64,000 nt of DNA from a virus. A program made the position numbers and the translations under genes. The notes below the pieces were generated by a model. That model was not told the origin of the DNA. It saw nothing but the letters and a program-made list of their open reading frames with translations, and made no database searches. Shown piece after piece: positions 41,002 through 53,108 of the stretch (position 1 is the stretch's first letter; every line of letters begins with the position of its first letter). Location of the stretch: positions 1 through 64,000 of IMG/VR virus record IMGVR_UViG_3300025872_000054; one strand, written 5' to 3'.

Positions 41002-41838
41002 ATGACTCTGTCATTTGACTATCAGTACATCAAGATTGCAAAAGAAATCCTTTCCGAAGGGACCGAAGTTGTCGGCCGAAATGATCTCCGCTATAAGCAG
41101 ATGTTCGGCCAGACAATCAAAGTCGATCTTCGGGAGGGATTTCCTGCATTGACTATTCGCAAGATGCCCATCCGTAATCTCTTCCGAGAATTTATGTGGG
41201 ATGTCAATGGAGACTACCAAGTCACCAACCTGGGTCCAGCCAAGCACTTCTGGGACTTCCTTGCGGACACCGAAGGCCGTCTCGCAGGATCTTATGGACG
41301 CTCATGGCGATCTTGGCCCCAGGTCTGCCCTGAGCAGAATATGCAATGGGAAAACTTCCGTAGTGGACCCTTTGATCAACTTAAGTGGATTTGGGAACAA
41401 CTCCGCACTAACCCAACTAATCGCCAACTTGTTCTTCAAACTTTCAATCCTGCTTACGACTCTCTTCACTGCCCTCCTTGTCATCCTAACGTCACTTTTT
41501 CTAGCGATGGGACTTATCTCGATGTTCTGGTAACTGCTCGGAGTAATGACATGGCCACTGGAGTGCCACTAGACATGTTCCGTTATAGTCTTCTTACCAT
41601 CAAGATGGCTCAAGATGCCGGCCTCACTCCCCGATTTGTGATGTTCGCTTCTGCAAACAACCACATCTACTCCCAAAATGAGATGGCCATTGAGTCTATT
41701 ATCAAGAACGTTCCTATGACACCCTGTGACGTATGGATCAATAACGAAAAAACTCTATTTGAACTCGATCCAGAGACCGACTTCGAACTGATTGACTACG
41801 AGTCTTATCCGTCAGTTCGTATGGAGGTTGCAAACTGA
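41002..41838 (+). CDS. ThyA-family enzyme with dCMP-hydroxymethylase features
   Basis: A 278-residue protein of the thymidylate synthase family: E63, SYGRSWRSW (98-105), catalytic C160 in CPPCH, R180-S181 and D183 (ARSND), H221 and Y223 (HIYS). At the position of the Asn in the LPFN motif of thymidylate synthase, which reads uracil, this protein has Asp191 (GVPLD). That substitution is the known mark of T4-type dCMP hydroxymethylase. A separate ThyX at 63669 would leave this enzyme free for another role. It probably makes 5-hydroxymethyl-dCMP, but a thymidylate synthase with an unusual residue cannot be excluded. Confidence 0.78.
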   Translation: MTLSFDYQYIKIAKEILSEGTEVVGRNDLRYKQMFGQTIKVDLREGFPALTIRKMPIRNLFREFMWDVNGDYQVTNLGPAKHFWDFLADTEGRLAGSYGRSWRSWPQVCPEQNMQWENFRSGPFDQLKWIWEQLRTNPTNRQLVLQTFNPAYDSLHCPPCHPNVTFSSDGTYLDVLVTARSNDMATGVPLDMFRYSLLTIKMAQDAGLTPRFVMFASANNHIYSQNEMAIESIIKNVPMTPCDVWINNEKTLFELDPETDFELIDYESYPSVRMEVAN

Positions 41839-43115
41839 TGTCTTTGCCCTCCTACGATTACACCACGACTCTCCTTGAAGATGTATTTGAGCCCATCCTC
41901 AATCCTTATTATCCGATTGTCGTTATTGATTTCAAGGTATATGCTCATGCCATTAATAAATATGCTGAGTTGGCTTCAGAAGTCGCTAAAGATGAGGAAG
42001 AGTTAAAAACGATCATGAAAGCGATGTGGGCTTATAAACTCAATCGCGGGCCTGATATGCTCAAATCTTTCCCTTTTGTTGGGGTAGTGGTTGATGATCT
42101 CAAGGGTCAGTTTGAACCCGGGTTTTCTGAGGCATCGACTACAGGCGTGGGATATTGGAGACATATTGAGGCACATAAACTTAACCTCGCTGAGTATAAA
42201 GGGGGAAGGGGCGAAAAAACTCCCTTCTTCTACATTACGGAGGCTGCGGGGTACGAGTACATACTCTCCCAAGGATCCACGTTCCCTTACTTTGCAAAAG
42301 AGTTCTTTGAGGCGGATGACATTGCAGGACATATTTGCAGACTAAAGCGAAAGGCAAAAAAGAATACTGCCTTAGCCCAAAGACAAATCATCCTCTCCAC
42401 TGTGGATGGGGACTGGCAAGGACTAGTCTCCGACCCTCATGATATTGTCTGGGCCAATACCGGCCCATGGCTTCCCCGCCTCCGCTCTGAACGCGAGGTA
42501 TGCGACTACTACCTCCGAAAAGACAAACTTATCATCGACTCCGCATATGGGTGCTATACCGTAAAGGAAAAAGTCGGTGATGCTGGAGATAACCTTCTCC
42601 CTGGAACCCCCCTACGATTTTTTGACTTATACAATGAAGATTCTGAATGGCGTTTTACAAAGGAAGACACCGAAGCAATATCAAAAACACTTAACTCCAA
42701 TACTGCTTCGAACAGGGAAGATCATTTACTTTCCGCGAAGAAGTTCCTCTCCTCTAGGGGTCTTTTTATGCCAGAGATTGGAGAAACTCAGTACGATGAA
42801 AAACAATTTTTCATTACTAAAGCCAAAAAGATCCGCATTGAAAACTCTCATCCAGAGCTCCGTGGGAAAAACAAAACTCTATGCCTTAGTGTCGCGGATC
42901 AAGAGGAAGTTTTTAAAAAATGTAAGCAACTAGCTCTTCATCAAGAAGAACTGAAGCAACAGATCAAAGAGCATACCGAGCAGGTTGCTAAATGTAAAGA
43001 AGAGGAGGATAAGAAGTGTATCAAAGACCTCCGACTCACAATTAAATCCCTTAAGGACCTCCGAGATTCAGTTGTGAACGATTTTAAACAACTTGTTGGA
43101 GTCCTAGACGACTGA
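41838..43115 (+). CDS. 5'-3' exonuclease / RNase H (FEN-like)
   Basis: A 425-residue protein starting one base before the end of the ThyA-family gene. VVIDFKVYAHA near 28, FEADDIAGHI at about 157, STVDGDWQGLVS near 187 and KVGDAGDNLLPG near 245 line up with the metal-binding and H3TH motifs of the FEN/T4 RNase H family, which removes RNA primers and 5' flaps. The last 90 residues add a long coiled coil (KKCKQLALHQEELKQQIKEH and following). Coupling with the nucleotide gene fits a replication role. Confidence 0.82.
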   Translation: MSLPSYDYTTTLLEDVFEPILNPYYPIVVIDFKVYAHAINKYAELASEVAKDEEELKTIMKAMWAYKLNRGPDMLKSFPFVGVVVDDLKGQFEPGFSEASTTGVGYWRHIEAHKLNLAEYKGGRGEKTPFFYITEAAGYEYILSQGSTFPYFAKEFFEADDIAGHICRLKRKAKKNTALAQRQIILSTVDGDWQGLVSDPHDIVWANTGPWLPRLRSEREVCDYYLRKDKLIIDSAYGCYTVKEKVGDAGDNLLPGTPLRFFDLYNEDSEWRFTKEDTEAISKTLNSNTASNREDHLLSAKKFLSSRGLFMPEIGETQYDEKQFFITKAKKIRIENSHPELRGKNKTLCLSVADQEEVFKKCKQLALHQEELKQQIKEHTEQVAKCKEEEDKKCIKDLRLTIKSLKDLRDSVVNDFKQLVGVLDD

Positions 43116-43127
43116 CCCAAACTATCC

Positions 43128-43133
43128 TATAAT
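43128..43133 (+). promoter_or_regulatory. TATAAT box abutting a terminator stem
   Basis: CCTATAAT ends directly at the 5' arm of the terminator 43134-43158. Transcription starting about seven bases downstream would begin within that arm, so the new RNA could not form the hairpin. Confidence 0.5.
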
Positions 43134-43158
43134 AGTCCCAGAGACCTGGGACTTTTTT
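43134..43158 (+). terminator. intrinsic terminator overlapping a promoter start
   Basis: AGTCCCAG and CTGGGACT form a perfect stem with loop AGAC and a T-rich tail. It ends the exonuclease operon and lies between the TATAAT box and the helicase ATG at 43163. Confidence 0.85.
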
Positions 43159-43162
43159 CTTT

Positions 43163-45004
43163 ATGGCAGCAGAATCTAAAAAACAAGGACATTCTTCGGC
43201 AAAGGAGACTCTTGGGGTGAAAGGCCCCTCGAAGATGTACAAATCGATTCTCGCTTGGTTGGAGAACAAAGGCTATCATCTTCGTTTTGATTACAATGCT
43301 AAACTTCAAAGCTTCCACTCTCTCTACGAAGAACATGATCCTTCTATGGATCCTATGGCGCCGAAAAGTATCCGGTATCCCAAGTGGTTCCAGTTTCTGG
43401 TACCAGCTTCTGAATACCGCCTTGAAGCCGCCCAAGACTTGATTCTTGATGAGACATGTATCGAAGAGATCGGCGCAGAAGAGCAGGAGTTTGCTGTGCC
43501 TCTCTTTGTCTATCGCAGTGGACGGAGTAGTGAGATTACTGACCATGTCCTTGGTCTAGAAAACCTCAAGGCTCTCCGTCACAAAAAGATGGGAGGTGGA
43601 CAGTATAAACTGGGTATTTCTCACTCTCCCAACAAGAACAAAGGTAATAAAAAAGCTATTGAAGAGACCTATGCCTATATCCCTGAGAAAGATTGGTTTA
43701 CCGAAGAACTTCAAGAACTGACCTTTGAAGATATCGTAAAGATCTTTCCCTATCACGAGGCTCAAATGATCAAGTTGATCATTGGCAGGGCATGTGTAGG
43801 CCGGAGCGGATCTGTCCATCCTGGTACTGGAGATATCATCGAGCATGGGTTCAGGAAGGCAGGAGTTGTGATTGGTGAACCTGGAGTTGGCAAGACCATC
43901 ACCCTCAATGGTATCCTCAACGCCATGAAGTATGTCGGGTATGACGTCTCTGCCATGGGAGACTTTGGTTCCCGTTTCAACCAAGGCTCCGTAATTACTT
44001 CCCACCTTGCCTATAACGACGACCTTACTTTGGAGTCCTTGGAGAAGATGCTCAAGGCCCATAGCTTTAAGTCTGTTGTGACTGGAGGGACGGAAAAGAT
44101 CGAGAATAAGGGTGTCGATGCTGTTGAGGTAGTTGCCAATACTGTCATCTTGGCAAACTGTAATGAATGGAAGCCAGAGATCACTTATTCTCTTGACTCT
44201 GGAGCGATTAGCCGCCTTGCTCCTATCTCCACCTATCGCCTCTTCGAGCTTGAGGAGATGAGTCAAGAGGAAGGCCATGACATCCACCCCGGCTCTCATA
44301 TTAAGTGGTTGTGCGAGAAGTATGATACTGATCCGATGTCACTCTACCTCCGAGTTCTTCGTGACTGTACCGACTTTTTCTTGGGTAAGTGCCAAGATGC
44401 AGAGGATGTCCATTTCTACTCTGAATCTCTGCTTCCCTATATGCGGATTCAAATCCACAAAAACTCCCTTGAATGTTTCATCCGTTTCGGATTCTTGGCC
44501 TATGCCATCCGTCAACGTAAAGCCGAGGGCAATTGGCTCCCTGAGTTGACTCTTGGGTCCTTGGCAGAGATCCTTGAAGCTACCCGCTTCTTGATGATTG
44601 ATAAGAGAGCCGATAAGTTCCGCAATCTACTCAAGGATGACTGGAATGATCGCCATCGGAGTCAATGGCACCCCTACTGGGCACAACGGAAGCTCCTCAT
44701 TACGTCTATTGACAAAGCCTACGAGATTTTCAATAACTACCGTAATGATAAGGATGTTGCTCTGACCACCGAGAATGTATTTGATGTTCTCCGCCTCCGT
44801 GATGGTTTCTCTATGGGTAAGAAGATGACGCATATTGTCCGTACTTGGGAAATGGTCAAGGGCGAGAAGAATAAGATCTATGAACTGGGTAAGAAGATCG
44901 TAGAGCAAATGAACGAAGAAGAACTAGAACCTATCTACAATGACCGGAACAAAGCAAACGTGGAGTGGATCTACAGTCCCGATTACGACCCTCAGAAAGT
45001 GTGA
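43163..45004 (+). CDS. SF3/AAA-like helicase-type ATPase
   Basis: A 613-residue protein. GEPGVGKT near residues 238-245 is the Walker A motif, SHLAYNDDL near 281 supplies the acidic Walker B, and TVILANCNEW near 328 is the polar sensor segment, with SRLAPI after it. This order and spacing fit SF3/AAA+ replicative helicases. The following gene is a PrimPol-like primase, so the two probably form the replication primase-helicase pair. C-ending codons dominate, suggesting strong expression. The N-terminal 200 residues are not recognised. Confidence 0.75.
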   Translation: MAAESKKQGHSSAKETLGVKGPSKMYKSILAWLENKGYHLRFDYNAKLQSFHSLYEEHDPSMDPMAPKSIRYPKWFQFLVPASEYRLEAAQDLILDETCIEEIGAEEQEFAVPLFVYRSGRSSEITDHVLGLENLKALRHKKMGGGQYKLGISHSPNKNKGNKKAIEETYAYIPEKDWFTEELQELTFEDIVKIFPYHEAQMIKLIIGRACVGRSGSVHPGTGDIIEHGFRKAGVVIGEPGVGKTITLNGILNAMKYVGYDVSAMGDFGSRFNQGSVITSHLAYNDDLTLESLEKMLKAHSFKSVVTGGTEKIENKGVDAVEVVANTVILANCNEWKPEITYSLDSGAISRLAPISTYRLFELEEMSQEEGHDIHPGSHIKWLCEKYDTDPMSLYLRVLRDCTDFFLGKCQDAEDVHFYSESLLPYMRIQIHKNSLECFIRFGFLAYAIRQRKAEGNWLPELTLGSLAEILEATRFLMIDKRADKFRNLLKDDWNDRHRSQWHPYWAQRKLLITSIDKAYEIFNNYRNDKDVALTTENVFDVLRLRDGFSMGKKMTHIVRTWEMVKGEKNKIYELGKKIVEQMNEEELEPIYNDRNKANVEWIYSPDYDPQKV

Positions 45005-45056
45005 GGGGGCTATTTGTGACAATATGTTAAGAGGGGCTAAATTTTTCTCTGTTCTT

Positions 45057-45065
45057 TGATAGAAT
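45057..45065 (+). promoter_or_regulatory. extended -10 box TGATAGAAT just before the start codon
   Basis: TGATAGAAT ends only 6 bases before the ATG at 45072. If used, the message would be leaderless or nearly so. Confidence 0.45.
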
Positions 45066-45071
45066 TCTTCC

Positions 45072-46061
45072 ATGACTAAAATCTCCGCTTCCGTGTCCCT
45101 TGACGATGAGCAGTGGGACCACAAACCATCTCCGAAACTCCAGTATGGCTCCGAGGTAGATAAATTCGGTAATCCTAAGACCGAAGTAAGAGTCATTGGA
45201 GCCCGCCTCGGTTCTAACATTGAAGATGTGACTCCGAAGTCTCTGGCTCGATTCATCTCCCGTGGGCAAACCTGGAGTCCCTTTGTGTTTAACATCTGTC
45301 CTAATTGGAAACGGCCGAGAAGGGTTGAGGGTCTCTTCAAGTCGTGCCAAGTGTTTGCTATCGACTTCGACAATGGTGAATCCACCGAGGAGATCCAACT
45401 CCGAGCTGCCGAACTTGGTCTAAAGTTTTCTATAATCCATCATAGCTTCAGCTCCACTCCCGAGCATCCAAAACACAGAGGGATTATCTTCACGGATAGG
45501 GAGGTAAGTGATTTTGAAACAGCCAAAAAAATCTCTACAGGGTTGGCCTACGCCTTCGATGGCGATAAACAATGTATTGATGTTGCTCGGTTATATTTTG
45601 GCTCAACTCCAAATAGTATTATTTCTGTTGAGGCTGAATATGTTGCATCGATTGGAGATCTGGAGAAGATCGCTCAAGAAGTTAATGCAGACCAATACCT
45701 AACCAAGTCTGAGAGAAATGTCGCCAAACCCGAAGGATCGGAGTGGGGAGATTCCAAACTCCAGCGTAAGATTCTTGGTGGATTGACTGCCGCCAAGAGG
45801 TCTTATGTCAAGAAGAAAGTCCTCGGAATCCTCAAAGACGTAGAGACATTTAATGGGAAGAAAGGGTCTCGATATGAATGTGTATGGAGGAATGCCTCGA
45901 GGTTGGCAAGGATGCCGGAGGTAGTAGGAAGCGCAGCATATCAATGGATGCTTGAGAGCATTGAGAAGAATCCTCATTTTGCCGATTGGGATTGGGATGC
46001 TAGTAATGTTGTTCTCAGCGCCATTCAATGGAGTTCGGATCATGCCGATGAGCCTGTATAG
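45072..46061 (+). CDS. PrimPol-like (archaeo-eukaryotic type) primase
   Basis: A 329-residue protein. FAIDFDNGE at about 95-103 is the DxD-type catalytic motif, HHSFSSTPEHPKHRGIIF at about 124-141 is the sxH motif with the following His-Arg, and DVARLYFGS near 168 fits the third conserved Asp region. These are the signature sites of the AEP/PrimPol superfamily, which synthesises primers and can act as a polymerase. It follows the helicase-like ATPase. No zinc domain or helicase is fused to it. The family call is based on motifs only. Confidence 0.72.
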   Translation: MTKISASVSLDDEQWDHKPSPKLQYGSEVDKFGNPKTEVRVIGARLGSNIEDVTPKSLARFISRGQTWSPFVFNICPNWKRPRRVEGLFKSCQVFAIDFDNGESTEEIQLRAAELGLKFSIIHHSFSSTPEHPKHRGIIFTDREVSDFETAKKISTGLAYAFDGDKQCIDVARLYFGSTPNSIISVEAEYVASIGDLEKIAQEVNADQYLTKSERNVAKPEGSEWGDSKLQRKILGGLTAAKRSYVKKKVLGILKDVETFNGKKGSRYECVWRNASRLARMPEVVGSAAYQWMLESIEKNPHFADWDWDASNVVLSAIQWSSDHADEPV

Positions 46062-46068
46062 ATTAAAG
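46062..46068 (+). promoter_or_regulatory. ATTAAAG box, variant late promoter
   Basis: ATTAAAG right after the primase stop, 21 bases before the ATG at 46090, followed by TTATCTATATAG. It marks the switch from replication to virion genes. Confidence 0.45.
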
Positions 46069-46089
46069 TTATCTATATAGAGTAGTAAT

Positions 46090-46668
46090 ATGGCGTATAA
46101 TGATCCTAAATTAGATGCCTGGGGCCCAGAAACAACTGTGCAAACTATTTCTTTTGGCTCTAAACCCAAAAGAAGTATAGAACCAGTCAGGACAAATTTA
46201 ACAAATGGTCAACTTTGGGGGATCGATCCGGTTCCCACTCAGGCAGTTGGAGGTTATGAACCACTATGGGACTCAGATGAGAGTGATTATAATGCACCAT
46301 TGAGACCAGAACCACTGTGGGATTCTGGAGAAGGAAACGCACCGCTAAGAACCGAAGCTCTTTGGGAATCAGATGAGACAGACGCGGACGCTCCATTACG
46401 TGATGAACCACTATGGGATTCTGGAGGAAGCGCTTGGAGACCAGTTAATGATATGACAAGTAGCGGTACTGGAGATAAACTAGATAGTTGGGGATCAGAG
46501 TTTAATGACGTCCCGCAGAGTGAGTTTGGAGTAGACTCAAATATTGACGGATCTGGACTTCAAGGAACTTCAGCACTGTCAACCGGCCAAGGATCCTCAC
46601 CTAATACAACTGTCTCATCCCCACCAACTCCACCTTCCACCCGCCCTTACATCTGGAAATATCAATAG
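46090..46668 (+). CDS. repeat-containing late protein
   Basis: A 192-residue acidic protein. Four repeats with the core (E)PLWDS / ALWES occupy about residues 57-117, three of them ending in APLR, spaced by 15-17 residues with negatively charged linkers. The tail is Ser/Thr/Pro/Gly-rich and ends RPYIWKYQ. It precedes the tail tube adaptor and has a late-type box. The repeats look like short linear motifs for binding a partner rather than a globular fold. Function unknown. Confidence 0.7.
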   Translation: MAYNDPKLDAWGPETTVQTISFGSKPKRSIEPVRTNLTNGQLWGIDPVPTQAVGGYEPLWDSDESDYNAPLRPEPLWDSGEGNAPLRTEALWESDETDADAPLRDEPLWDSGGSAWRPVNDMTSSGTGDKLDSWGSEFNDVPQSEFGVDSNIDGSGLQGTSALSTGQGSSPNTTVSSPPTPPSTRPYIWKYQ

Positions 46669-46679
46669 TAACCTGAAGG

Positions 46680-46686
46680 TTTAAAG
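46680..46686 (+). promoter_or_regulatory. TTTAAAG box (candidate late promoter)
   Basis: TTTAAAG ends 28 bases before the ATG at 46715, followed by AAAATATAGATATAG. Confidence 0.55.
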
Positions 46687-46714
46687 AAAATATAGATATA
46701 GCAATAACTCCCCC

Positions 46715-48619
46715 ATGCCTGGCCGCGAGGATTTAATAAAACAAAATATTGCTAAGGCAAGTGTCCGCGCGAATGTAGAAAATGCGGGGGAGCAGGGAAA
46801 AACTGCTGGGGAAAAGCCAACCTACTCCTCCCATCGTAGTCTTCTCGGGGGTAATCTCGATGTCGCCTCGGCTCTTGATAGCATTGAGTTTGCAGTAAAA
46901 GGCCCATTAGGCGATGGTGCTCTACGTAACTCCGTTGCATACATCCGGTATTGGTCCAGGCCTGGGAGTAAAACAACTGCAGAGTCAGCATCACAAACTG
47001 TCGATGCCACCCAACTCGATCCAGCTGCTGATTCCCAAGTACAATTACAACAAAAACTAAGAGAAAGTTACTTATTACCCAAGACTTTTGTAAATAGTCC
47101 AGCAGCTGACTATCTTGCAGATACATATAAGTATAGAGATGTAAGAGCAAATGATCGTGTAGCAGATGACTTCTTTAGTTTTTATTCATCTGGAAAGGGG
47201 GGAGCGGAGGTAGGTGTACAAGGAGATACCGCTGGGGATTTACCTTTGAGCAATGTTACCCTCTCCACAGATCTTACCAAACAGAAAAGTAGACAGGATG
47301 ATTTGTTAACTGAAGTTCCTAGGGTCGATGGAAGCAAGTACCTCGATGAGGTATTTAAACCTGGGTTGTCTGTGGCTGGGTTTGATCAAAAGTACAATGT
47401 AGATTTCACTGCTTATAAACTCCCTGGAGTGGGTCAACTCAAACCCGCAAATCCTAACGGATTTGTAAACACCATCTCAAAAATAGGAAAAAGTTCTTTC
47501 GGTAACAAACCAGATCAAATTGGCTACCAAGGCGCCGCTGGAGCAGCAAATGGAGACAAGGCAGCTCTGGCAAAGAGCGGTACTCTTGCCAAAGGCATGT
47601 GGCAGTTCCTCTTCAATCCATCTGAGTTGGAGATAACAGCGGGTCCAGAGTTCAAAGCTGCAGAGACCTGGGGAGTGAGTGACAAAGGAAACTCCGGTCA
47701 GCCACTCAACTGGAGTCATAATAAAAACGCCGAGTTGAAGTTCAACTCAGTACTTCTCAATGGGTATGTATTTGGCCGGAAGGTGGAGGAGTTGGAGCAG
47801 GGTATATTTGAACTCTTCATGGCAAGAGATGGTGAGGGCCAGGCAGGTCCTCCTATCCTTGAGTTTGTATGGGGGAAGAGGGTGTTTGGCCCATGTGTGA
47901 TTAAGGACATCTCTATTAAAGAGAAGATGTGGGATGAGGGGATGGTAGTCAATGCCGAGTTGTCCTTTACCCTTGAGCAGATTCCCGAGTGGACAATTAA
48001 TGATGGGTATGTAGATGTTGCCAGACCGGGCAAGATTCCCATGGTCTATGATCCCACTGAGGACAACAATGGAAATGTTGGGGCAGGAAGTACTGCTCCC
48101 CCCACAGGATCTCCTGAAGATAAAGCACCTGATCAAAAATCACAAAACCCTCAGTCTCAAACACCAACTCAGGTTGATTTTAAAAAATGTAGAAATATTC
48201 AATCTGATGCGGATGCTGCTATGGAAGTAAGCAAATCAATCAGATCTTCTATAGTAGGAAACACAAGTGCATTAATTTTTGGGACGGGTTTCGCTCAATC
48301 TTTTCAAACCGGTCTCGCTAAATATACTTCACTTTTAACAAAATATAAAAATAGCCCAGTTTATAAATCATTTTTCGCAAAATATATAGTTGGAAAATGT
48401 CTTACTCCAACTGGAAATGTTTACGGAATATCAGCGGATCATGCTAAAGAATATAAATTAGCAAATACTCCACAAAAAAAGACTGAAGTGGATAATAAAT
48501 ATAAGTCTATTTTATCTAAGTGCGCAGGGGGAGTAGGAGAGGTCATTAAAAGGGCATATACTGAAGGTGGTTGTAATAGATTCCAATCAAATCCGTCTAG
48601 CACTATAGAGAGATTATAA
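46715..48619 (+). CDS. tail-tube adaptor / CIS tube-like baseplate protein
   Basis: A 634-residue protein. Residues about 293-436 (WQFLFNPSELEIT, ELKFNSVLLNGYVFG, ILEFVWGKRVFGPCVIKDISIKEKMWDEGMVVNAELSFTLEQI) follow the pattern of contractile injection system tube/LysM-associated adaptor proteins. The first 290 residues are variable and hydrophilic. The C-terminal 180 residues are a Cys-containing helical domain of AT-rich DNA that looks added. It precedes the tape-measure gene, the usual place for tail-end baseplate proteins. Confidence 0.65.
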   Translation: MPGREDLIKQNIAKASVRANVENAGEQGKTAGEKPTYSSHRSLLGGNLDVASALDSIEFAVKGPLGDGALRNSVAYIRYWSRPGSKTTAESASQTVDATQLDPAADSQVQLQQKLRESYLLPKTFVNSPAADYLADTYKYRDVRANDRVADDFFSFYSSGKGGAEVGVQGDTAGDLPLSNVTLSTDLTKQKSRQDDLLTEVPRVDGSKYLDEVFKPGLSVAGFDQKYNVDFTAYKLPGVGQLKPANPNGFVNTISKIGKSSFGNKPDQIGYQGAAGAANGDKAALAKSGTLAKGMWQFLFNPSELEITAGPEFKAAETWGVSDKGNSGQPLNWSHNKNAELKFNSVLLNGYVFGRKVEELEQGIFELFMARDGEGQAGPPILEFVWGKRVFGPCVIKDISIKEKMWDEGMVVNAELSFTLEQIPEWTINDGYVDVARPGKIPMVYDPTEDNNGNVGAGSTAPPTGSPEDKAPDQKSQNPQSQTPTQVDFKKCRNIQSDADAAMEVSKSIRSSIVGNTSALIFGTGFAQSFQTGLAKYTSLLTKYKNSPVYKSFFAKYIVGKCLTPTGNVYGISADHAKEYKLANTPQKKTEVDNKYKSILSKCAGGVGEVIKRAYTEGGCNRFQSNPSSTIERL

Positions 48620-48625
48620 TAACCA

Positions 48626-51807
<3,182 letters not shown>

Positions 51808-51811
<4 letters not shown>

Positions 51812-52329
51812 TAAACCTACCACAAATAACCTCAAGAGTTGATACAAACGAACTCCAAAATATCAAAAACCAACTCGCTCTCCGTGACAGAATCAACGCG
51901 GACAGATACGAGAATACCCAATTCGAGAGAAGAAACCCAAGTATTGTTTTCTCTGAACAATCTGGTCCATCTTTAGCGGACACAGCCCTCCGTGGACTTA
52001 AGTACCCCCTTGAGTTGAATGGGAAAGGAGGACTAAAACTCTCCTCTAATTATGACAGAGTCGGTGAACAAATCTTAGAAGTTTTACAAACCCGCATTGG
52101 AGAGAGGGTCTACCGGCCATTCTTTGGCATCCCAGAGTTACTTTTTGAGACCATCGATGAATATACTCTCGCCCAAACTATCCGGTCCCAAATAGGCTCA
52201 GTAGTTCCCACAGGTGTGGAATTAGAGGTTAAAGTATCTCTATCCGAGGATGGCGGCGCGCAGATTGTTGTATTCTATTCAGTAGAAGGAAGTCAGCCAG
52301 CCTTTGTTAAATACGCATTTAGACCATGA
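51808..52329 (+). CDS. gp25/gpW-like baseplate wedge protein
   Basis: A 173-residue protein overlapping the tape measure stop by four bases. GEQILEVLQTRIGERVYRPFFGIP at about 86-109 is the signature of the gpW/gp25 family, with a lysozyme-like fold that joins baseplate wedges. The N-terminal 60 residues extend beyond the minimal domain. Together with the J-like protein at 19521 it supports a contractile-tail baseplate. Confidence 0.88.
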
Positions 52330-52751
52330 GTCGCATTCATAAAAACTTTTCACAATTTGGCTCTGATGCTCAGCAGATGATCATCGACCAGATTCAATCT
52401 ATCGACCTTGAGAAGATCGGTCCTAAGTCCATTGCCCACGTGGGTAAGACACTAATCTCCCTAGTAAAGCAATCTCATCAACTCCAAGAAGACGTTGAGG
52501 AGGATGACGTGAGGGATAACTGGATCGCCATCAGGGAGCTTTCTCATATTCTCCTTGTGGAGATCCTTGAGAAGTTTAAAGAGTTGAGTGCCCTTGGCGA
52601 AATCCCAGAGTGGGAGCGGGCTAATGTCCTCAACCTTCTCCAAGAAATCACAAAAGTCTGCCATGCAGAAGAAAAACGTGATGCCCTTTCAGAGATCAAT
52701 ACTGGTAAGGTCATCGATGACAGAATACTCGATGAGATGCTAGGACTATGA
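52326..52751 (+). CDS. hypothetical helical protein
   Basis: A 141-residue, almost entirely alpha-helical, acidic protein (MSRIHKNFSQFGSDAQQM). It overlaps gp25 and the next small gene by four bases and one base, so it is part of the same translated string. A small chaperone or tail-assembly protein is possible; no family is recognised. Confidence 0.65.
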   Translation: MSRIHKNFSQFGSDAQQMIIDQIQSIDLEKIGPKSIAHVGKTLISLVKQSHQLQEDVEEDDVRDNWIAIRELSHILLVEILEKFKELSALGEIPEWERANVLNLLQEITKVCHAEEKRDALSEINTGKVIDDRILDEMLGL

Positions 52752-52909
52752 TGAATCTTGATCAGGCAAGAGCCGGTGGAGAAGGAATGCTTTCCTCCCC
52801 TAAGAAAAAAGAAGAGGAGGATATGACTGAAGGTCCTGACCTTTTCCAAAGTAAAGAACAGAAGGTCAAAATTACAGTCCCCGAAGGTTGGCATTCTAAG
52901 GAGCCATGA
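52751..52909 (+). CDS. small protein with C-terminal VPEGW word
   Basis: A 52-residue reading frame (MNLDQARAGGEGMLSS) that starts on the last base of the previous stop and ends two bases before the next start. It is charged and probably disordered, and its C-terminus is KVKITVPEGWHSKEP, the recurring word in its Glu form. Despite its size, the tight packing and the tag make it a credible gene. Confidence 0.65.
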   Translation: MNLDQARAGGEGMLSSPKKKEEEDMTEGPDLFQSKEQKVKITVPEGWHSKEP

Positions 52910-52910
52910 T

Positions 52911-53108
52911 ATGCCCCGCGAATGGAACACTCCGGTTAGGGAATGCTGGAATGCTCCAATTCACAACATTCTTAAAGCCATAGATAACCACACCCAACTA
53001 TATTTTAGAACTGGGGATAAGTGGCATTTGGAGCAGGCAAACTTCCTAAGAACCTACGTTGCAGATTTAAAAAACTGGATACACAGACAAGAGGGCAGAG
53101 ATGTATAG
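52911..53108 (+). CDS. small hypothetical protein
   Basis: A 65-residue helical protein (MPREWNTPVRECWNAPIHNILKAIDNHTQLYFRTGDKWH). The segment HLEQANFLRTYVADLKNWIHRQEG is a clear amphipathic helix. It overlaps the SNase gene by eight bases. Function unknown. Confidence 0.6.
   Translation: MPREWNTPVRECWNAPIHNILKAIDNHTQLYFRTGDKWHLEQANFLRTYVADLKNWIHRQEGRDV

Noticed and set aside
43556-44299. A 247-residue minus-strand reading frame opposite the helicase gene.
   Set aside because: The plus strand has clear Walker motifs, so the antisense frame is a composition effect.
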